Positions 58,331 to 64,000 of a stretch of DNA of 64,000 nucleotides are shown piece after piece (positions within the stretch are counted from its first letter, which is position 1; the number at the start of each line of letters is the position of its first letter). This DNA comes from Taudactylus pleione. Its lineage: Eukaryota > Chordata > Amphibia > Anura > Myobatrachidae. The translations under genes were made by a program, and so were the position numbers. The notes beneath the pieces are model-generated. The model searched no databases, was not told where the DNA came from, and was given only the letters and a program-made list of their open reading frames with translations. The stretch covers positions 8,324,001 through 8,388,000 of the forward strand of contig JAUIMM010000534.1 in NCBI GenBank assembly GCA_031769625.1, in the 5' to 3' direction.

Positions 58331-60175
58331 GGGCCTGATTCCCAGATTTACGCTAATGCAATCGTAACTGCATTCTCTCAAGGATCGTAATTGCTAAAAT
58401 AAGCTAATGCCTTCCAAATGGGATCCGGTCAAAGAAAAAAAATCTGGATTCTGGTGTTCACAATGCCGCGCGAAACCCGACACCTGTCAGAATCACGGTG
58501 GCGGCATCCCGAAGGTAGATAGCTGGGTTAAGGGGAGGGTTAATGGTTAGGCACTAAGGGGAGGGTTTGGCACTAAGGGGGGAGGGTTAGGTTTATTATG
58601 CGGGAAGGGGGAGGTTAGGTTTAGGCACATGGGGAGGTTAGGTTTAGGGGGGAGGTTAGGTTTAGGCATCGGGGAGGCAGGGTTAGGGAGATGGGGAGGG
58701 TTAGGATATTGACCGACAAGTGTCGGTATCCTAACCCTGTCAGGATGCTGGCATCAGGATTTTGACTGCCGGGGATCCCAAGCGCCAGCATCCTGTACTC
58801 AACCCTTCGAAAGCATAGCTGAGCATAAGGACACCCACTGCTGCCTTCTCATATCCGTCCAATGACGTAGAACAGCGTAAACATCGGTACCATCAACGCA
58901 CATCTGGTAGTAATGCAGCACAGTGGCGGAACTGGAGAGTGGTGGGCCCAGGTGCAAGAATATGCTTTGGGCCCCCCCTATGCAGTGCCCCCAGTAGTGG
59001 TCCCCCTATGCAGTGCCGACAGTAGTGCCTCATATACAGTGCCCCTGTAGTGCCCCACATACAGTGCACCCAGTAGTGGTCCCTCCTATGCATTGCCCCC
59101 AGTAGTAGTCCCCCTATGTATTACCCCCAGTAGTAGTCCTACCTATGCAGTGCCTCCAGTAGTAGTCCTACCTATGCAGTGCCTCCAGTAGTAGTCCCCT
59201 CTATGCATTGCCCCCAGTAGTAGCCCCCCTATGCAGTGCCCCCAGTAGTAGTCCTCCCTATACAGTGCCCCCAGTAGTAATCCCCCCTATACAGTGCCCC
59301 CAGTAGTAGTCCCCGCCATGCATTGCCCTTAGTAGCGGCCCCCCCTATACAGTGCGCTCAGTAGCGGCCCTCCATACAGTGCCCCCAGTAGCAGCCCTTA
59401 CATACAGCGCCCCCTGTAGCACCTCCCCATACAGTGCCCCCTGTAGCGCCCCCCCATGCAGTGCCAGTGCCCCTAACACACACACACACAAAAAACACAA
59501 CTTACCTGAATCCCTGCTCCTGACGCGACCGCCGCTGTCTGCTCCGAGTCCCGGCCCGCTCTTCTCCTGCACTATGGCAGAAACGTCATGACGTCTCTCC
59601 CATCACCCGCTGTGGGGTGGGGGCTGGAAGGCTGAGCTCATGAGTGAGCTCCAGCCGGCTCGCTCTGTGGATGCAGCAGCAAATGAGAGTGTCTGACTAT
59701 CATCCGCTGGCAGCTGTGTGTTTGTTACTGTGTAGTGTGGACCGTGCTCACTGTGGTCTATACTACACTAGCAGAGGGGACACTAGTGGTGGGGGCAGCG
59801 GCGGCTTTGGGCCCCTGCACCACAACGTTCCCCCGGTGTAAGCCACCAGCTGCATGTAAGTGAAGTCTGACTAGCCACAAACACTGCAGCGCTTCTGACA
59901 CCCCGAAAGCTCTCATACTGTGAAGGAGATGGCAATGGCTAATTTATGCACGCCCATGAAATGGCGTTTAAACAGTCAGACACGCCTGCATTTTTCTAAA
60001 CACTCCCCTTTTACCACCCCCAAACGATGACTACCTGTCACTCACTTTCCTGTGTACGAGCGTAATTGTAATGCAATCGCTGCGCATGCAAAGTGTGGCT
60101 TTCGCGCAGGCTAAATGGCAAGCAATCCTCCATCTGTGTAAATATCAGCTTTGCAAATATCTCTGAATCAGGCCC
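58331..60175. mobile_element. Harbinger-like MITE with nested repeats (copy 2)
   Basis: Duplicate of 54943-56842 with AAT at both flanks. The nested hAT starts at 58921 behind ATGCAGCA but has lost its right terminus, a deletion that happened after the tandem duplication. Confidence 0.82.
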
Positions 60176-60956
60176 AATGTCTGAGTGCAGGGCAGCATTG
60201 AGGTCTGTGAGTGCCCTTGCTTGCCAGTCTTAATAGTCTTCTCCTCGACTTTTGGTAACAGTAGATGTTGTGGTTTAAAGGAACATTCACATGGAAACCT
60301 TAAAGTTTAAATGAACTGTTCTTTCTAAATGAAGACCAGGGAATTGCAGAGTTGTATTGCAGCATCGCCAAGGAACAATAAATTAAAATATTTTATCCAT
60401 GTTTAATAGATAGTTCTCATAGTTATCAGTCTATATGATGGTGTTTGCTCATTTATTCTACATGGATATTGTGCAGGCCCCTGCAGTTTCAAAAGCTGAC
60501 CATATGTAGCATTTAAAAAACAGGATTTTGGTACTTACCAATAAATCCCTTTCTCCAATTCCTTGGGGGACACTGGAGTTACACCAGGGTATAGATGGTG
60601 GGGAGTCTGGCACTGTAAATCTTAGGAGATTTGGATTCCCCCCACCTAACTTCAGTTAAGATTAACTAAGCCCAAGCAAAGATGGAGAGGATAGAGAGGA
60701 GAACCAGAAACATAACGGGAAAAATATTCCCAATAATGTGAACAAACATGTCACCAGAAAACAAGGAAATAAATGCAGCCACGAGGTCAACCACATAGTG
60801 CAATGAAGGTGTTCAGTGTCCCCCATAGAATCGGAGAAAGAAGTTTATTGGCAAGTACCAAATTCCTGTTTTCTCCTTAATCCACTGGGGGATACTAGAG
60901 TTACACTGGGGATGTCCCAAGCAGTCCTCACAAGCAGGTAGACACTGTGGAAATCT

Positions 60957-62931
60957 TCAGCACCCAGCATCTAAAACTGGCCACTTTGGATGCAAACGTA
61001 TTGAATCTATAAAATTGTATAAAGGTATGGCTGAGGGCCAGGTGGCATTACAACACAGATGATCAGCAGAGGTCACCCACCAATCAACCCAAGAGGCACC
61101 CACTGACTTAGTGGAATGAGCCAAAATTGTGGCCGGCTCTGGGTAACATAGGCCTGACGGATGACCATGTGATGCCACTGAGAAACATATTGTTTAGAAG
61201 CGGGCCACCCCCACTTATGAGAGTCGTAATTAATGAACAAATTGTCCATCTTATGCAAAGAGGCGGTACAAAAAAATATACTATTAGGGCTCACAGTACA
61301 TTTAAAGAGTGGATTGAGAAGTCTTCATTTGGAAGCACAATAAGCTGGTTAATGTGAAATGTAAATAACCTTTGGCAAAAAGAATGCCTTTGTCTAGAGT
61401 TCTGCTTTGTCATTATGAAATACAAGATAGCAAGAGTGGCAAAATTATGCTTCAAGTTCTGAGACCCTCCTAGCAGATATTATTACCAGAAGGAAGGCAG
61501 TTTTCCAAGATCGGTATATCAACTGTACTGCTTCCAGTGGTTCAGAAAGATCTGACTGTAAAAAGGATAAGCCCATGTTTAGGTCCCATGGAGCTGTGGG
61601 AGGATAAATGAATGCTGGAGATGAAGGACTTCTTGCAGGAATGTCTGAAGCTCCAGAATCAAGGATAACCGACACTGAAAAAAGACAGATAATGCTGAAA
61701 CCTGCACCTTCAAAGAGCCCAGATGCAGTCCTGCATCCAAACCCGCCTAAAGGAACAGGAGAAGATGGGACAGGCGGAAGGAAGAAGGTGGGAATTCAGG
61801 GCCTGATTCAGACCTGTTCGCTAAGAAGCATTCGCACGCAGACTGCCGAACTTTGCATTATGCGCATGCGTCGCATCGCAGTGAACATGCACGAACCAGG
61901 CCGAGCAATCGGAAAGCGTATGCTCGCTGCGCATAGACTGTTCAGCCGAGTGAGTGACAGGAGAAGCCATTTGTGGGTGGTGACAAGGGTTGGACTATGA
62001 AAATTGGGGAGTGGAGGTGCGAACGCAGGCGTGCCTGAGCGTCTCAACGCCGTTTCAGTAGTATGCATAATAAAGACGCAGCGTCATAGTACACGTCACC
62101 TGGCTGAATTTTACATTGAAGTGCGCGCAGTGCTTGTGGTAGGGTATGGTCAACCACAAGGGCTGCGTTCGCTTCCAATGGTACCGATGGTTGCATACAC
62201 ATCCTGGAGATGATGTGCGCAAGTGGGCGTCTTAAGACAGGCTGTGGGCATCTGCATACACAGAGCGATCTCATGCCAAAACATAGTGGGTGTGCTTATG
62301 CCTTGCCGTGCGATCGCCTGCCATGCTGTCAGTTAGTCGAATCTGCAGACGCATCTAGCGAGCGGGTCTGAATCGAGCCCTCATTCAGCTTACACAAAGC
62401 CACATACGCTCGCCAAATGCTATGATAATGATGTTTTCTAGCCTTCAGCATAGTCTGGATTACTGCTTCCCAAATACCTTTCTTCAAGGCTTAAACAACT
62501 ACTTCATTAAAAGAAGCAGAAGCACAGCTGGGTTTACGAAGGGACCTTGCAGTAGTATATCTGGTCGAAGTGGCAGTGGCCAAGGTTCTGCCCTTAGAAG
62601 CTGTAGGAGATCAGAGTACCAAGACCATGTGGAGCTATCACAGCCACAAGGCTCACCATTGTTCATTCCTACTTGTTAAGTTTTAAGATTCTGGGAAGGA
62701 AAGTTAATGGCAGCAAGATGTAGACCAGATGAAACTGCCACAGGATTGACAGTGTCTGCCACCAACACTCCTGGGTCTCTTGTCCTGGAGTAATAAAGAG
62801 GAACTTTGTGGTTGAGCCAAGATGCTATGTTGTCGATGTCTGGTCTCCCACACCATGTTACTAGATCCTGGAAGACCTCCGGGTGAAGGACCTACTTGAT
62901 GTAGGTCTCGATGACTGAGATAATCTAACAC
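60957..62931 (-). pseudogene. DIRS RNase H end and tyrosine recombinase (interrupted)
   Basis: Recognisable blocks on the minus strand are: VFQDLVTWCGRPDID and HKVPLYYSRTRDPGVLVAD (62720-62890); AVIQTMLKARKHHYHSIW (about 62410-62460); after the MITE, PTAPWDLNMGLSFLQ, SWKTAFLLVIISARRVSELE (61445-61600); KMDNLFINYDS; and HSTKSVGASW with CNATWPS (60990-61130). SARRVSEL holds the first catalytic Arg of the recombinase, and HSTKS corresponds to the HxxR box with Lys in place of Arg. Several frame changes and stops make it inactive. Confidence 0.78.
61799..62380. mobile_element. Harbinger-like MITE nested in DIRS element
   Basis: 582 bp flanked by TCA (61796-61798 and 62381-62383), with termini GGGCCTGATTCAGACCTG and GGGTCTGAATCGAGCCC. 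It splits the recombinase frame. Confidence 0.9.
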
Positions 62932-63319
62932 ACAAGAAAGTCAAGTGCACAGTGCGCAACAGAAGCTGCTAGAGACATCAATTCCCAAAAAGAATTCCCA
63001 GTCCCTCCACCGAAACATGTAATGCGCACACAGTAAGAGAATGATTTCACCAACATTGAAACCGTTGTTGCATTTCTGTAGCAATATGTGCAGTCTCCTC
63101 CACACTCCTTATAATGGTATGAACCACTCCACCTTAGCTGTAAATCAGGTACACAACTTATCTCCACTTAATGGTAAAAACCCAAACAAATATGGAGAGA
63201 GAAATATGCATATAGTGTGATACCATATAATAATACAACATAAACAAACATCCATAAAGCATGTATAAAAAAAAGGATATAATCAATGGCATTCACTCTG
63301 TTCTTTCCCAGCTGATAAA

Positions 63320-64000
63320 GTCGATGTAGCGCTGTGCAAGAAACACATTTTAACTATGGTCATGCTCCCTCACTGAGGAATTATTACTACCCTCATGTTT
63401 TTTTCTAGTGACAACTCTGCTGGTTAAAAGCTTGGTGTAGCCATCTTGTTTGCTTGACATCTTTCCATTACAGACATTTCTACAAATAGACTTTCAGAAG
63501 GCAGAGGTTTATTGGTTAAATGCCTAATACATAATCAACGTTTTTTCTTTTCTTAACCTTTACACTCCTTATATAGGGAAACCGCTCTTTATTTCCTCAA
63601 CACTAGAAAAGGCTGAGGCCCATCTAGAAGGGATTGTAGTCATGGGAGGCAATCTAAAAAATGGCCTTTGGATCCACTACGGGTTACTTCCAATAAAGTG
63701 TCCTATAGGCCTGGTAAGGAATATAGGCGGATGAGACGCATTCTACATGACCATCAACTGGTTGACACTTGGGGCTATATTTACTAAAGTGAGAGCTTTT
63801 AGAGGTGGAGATGTTGCCTATAGCAACCAATCAGATTCTACATAACATTTAACTATCACCTTCACTAGAATCTGATTGGTTGCTATGGGCAACATCTCAG
63901 TTTCTAAAAACTCTCACTTTAGTAAATTTACCCCTAGGTGTCTATCTCATTCTTCTGAATTAGACTATACGTTCTTTTTGCACCTCCACCAGACTTATTC
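63320..64000 (+). pseudogene. L1-like LINE endonuclease fragment
   Basis: Broken plus-strand frames resemble an L1 AP endonuclease: LEGIVVMGG near 63625, RPGKEYRRMRRILHDHQLVD with TWGY at 63705-63775, and LDYTFFLHLHQTYS at 63955-64000. A small MITE (63777-63935) sits between the last two blocks. The fragment runs off the window. Confidence 0.7.
63777..63935. mobile_element. Palindromic MITE (TTTACTAAAGTGAGAG ends)
   Basis: TTTACTAAAGTGAGAGCTTT and AACTCTCACTTTAGTAAATT are terminal inverted repeats; GTTGCCTATAGCAACCAATC has its near complement GATTGGTTGCTATGGGCAAC. The whole forms one hairpin. It interrupts the LINE fragment. Confidence 0.85.

Larger units (their letters stand above)
57118..60449. 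repeat. Tandem segmental duplication, copy 2
   Basis: The copy continues to GTTTGCT at 60443-60449, exactly where copy 1 ends at 57117. The differences from copy 1 are scattered substitutions, length changes in the minisatellite and loss of the right end of the hAT element (near 59848). Confidence 0.93.
60520..63170 (-). mobile_element. DIRS-like tyrosine-recombinase retrotransposon remnant
   Basis: On the minus strand, going down in coordinates, there is an RNase H-proximal region, then a tyrosine recombinase, then a terminal region with inverted arms at 60520-60575 and 60806-60862. A Harbinger-like MITE (61799-62380) splits the recombinase part. DIRS elements carry a recombinase instead of an integrase and are common in amphibians. 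The 5' part (reverse transcriptase) is not recognisable beyond 63170. Confidence 0.78.

Overview
The window looks like a piece of a large, repeat-rich vertebrate genome, most likely an amphibian (frog). It holds one recognisable cellular gene, read on the minus strand. That gene is a single-pass receptor-type protein tyrosine phosphatase of the R3 group, closest by motif to PTPRH. Sixteen of its exons lie between 58242 (5' side) and 4489 (stop codon). They encode six extracellular fibronectin type III (FN3) domains, one transmembrane helix, a short basic juxtamembrane segment and one complete catalytic PTP domain with [10 protein letters not shown], the WPD loop and a tail with two YEN motifs. 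All splice sites are GT-AG, the intron phases agree, and the frame closes exactly: 918 complete codons plus the stop. The signal peptide, any further FN3 exons and the promoter lie beyond position 64000.

Layout: 1-4488 is downstream sequence with MITEs, a telomere-like CCCTAA repeat, a long hairpin and microsatellites. The catalytic exons lie in 4489-13565, the juxtamembrane and transmembrane exons in 15110-19878, and three FN3 exons in 22177-27781. A fourth FN3 exon is at 34756-35022. A 19.6 kb intron (35023-54592) is full of transposons, including a Penelope-like element with ORF, reverse transcriptase and GIY-YIG endonuclease remnants. Two nearly identical FN3 exons at 54593-54859 and 57976-58242 sit in a tandem duplication of about 3.4 kb.

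The rest is a dense, nested transposon landscape: Harbinger-like MITEs with 3-bp target duplications (one subfamily is a string of consecutive hairpins), hAT-like elements with 7-8 bp target duplications and internal minisatellites, an internally deleted mariner, Ty3/gypsy remnants in both orientations, L1-like LINE fragments, a DIRS-like tyrosine-recombinase retroelement at the right end and LTR-like promoter sequence. The amphibian assignment is an inference from the receptor family, the size of the introns and this mix (DIRS, Penelope, Harbinger, hAT).

The points most worth a second look are: the recent tandem duplication of an FN3 exon; a 78-bp tandem duplication that copies the splice acceptor of the juxtamembrane exon and opens an in-frame 26-codon alternative; the multi-hairpin Harbinger MITE family; and hammerhead-ribozyme-like folds in the Penelope termini.
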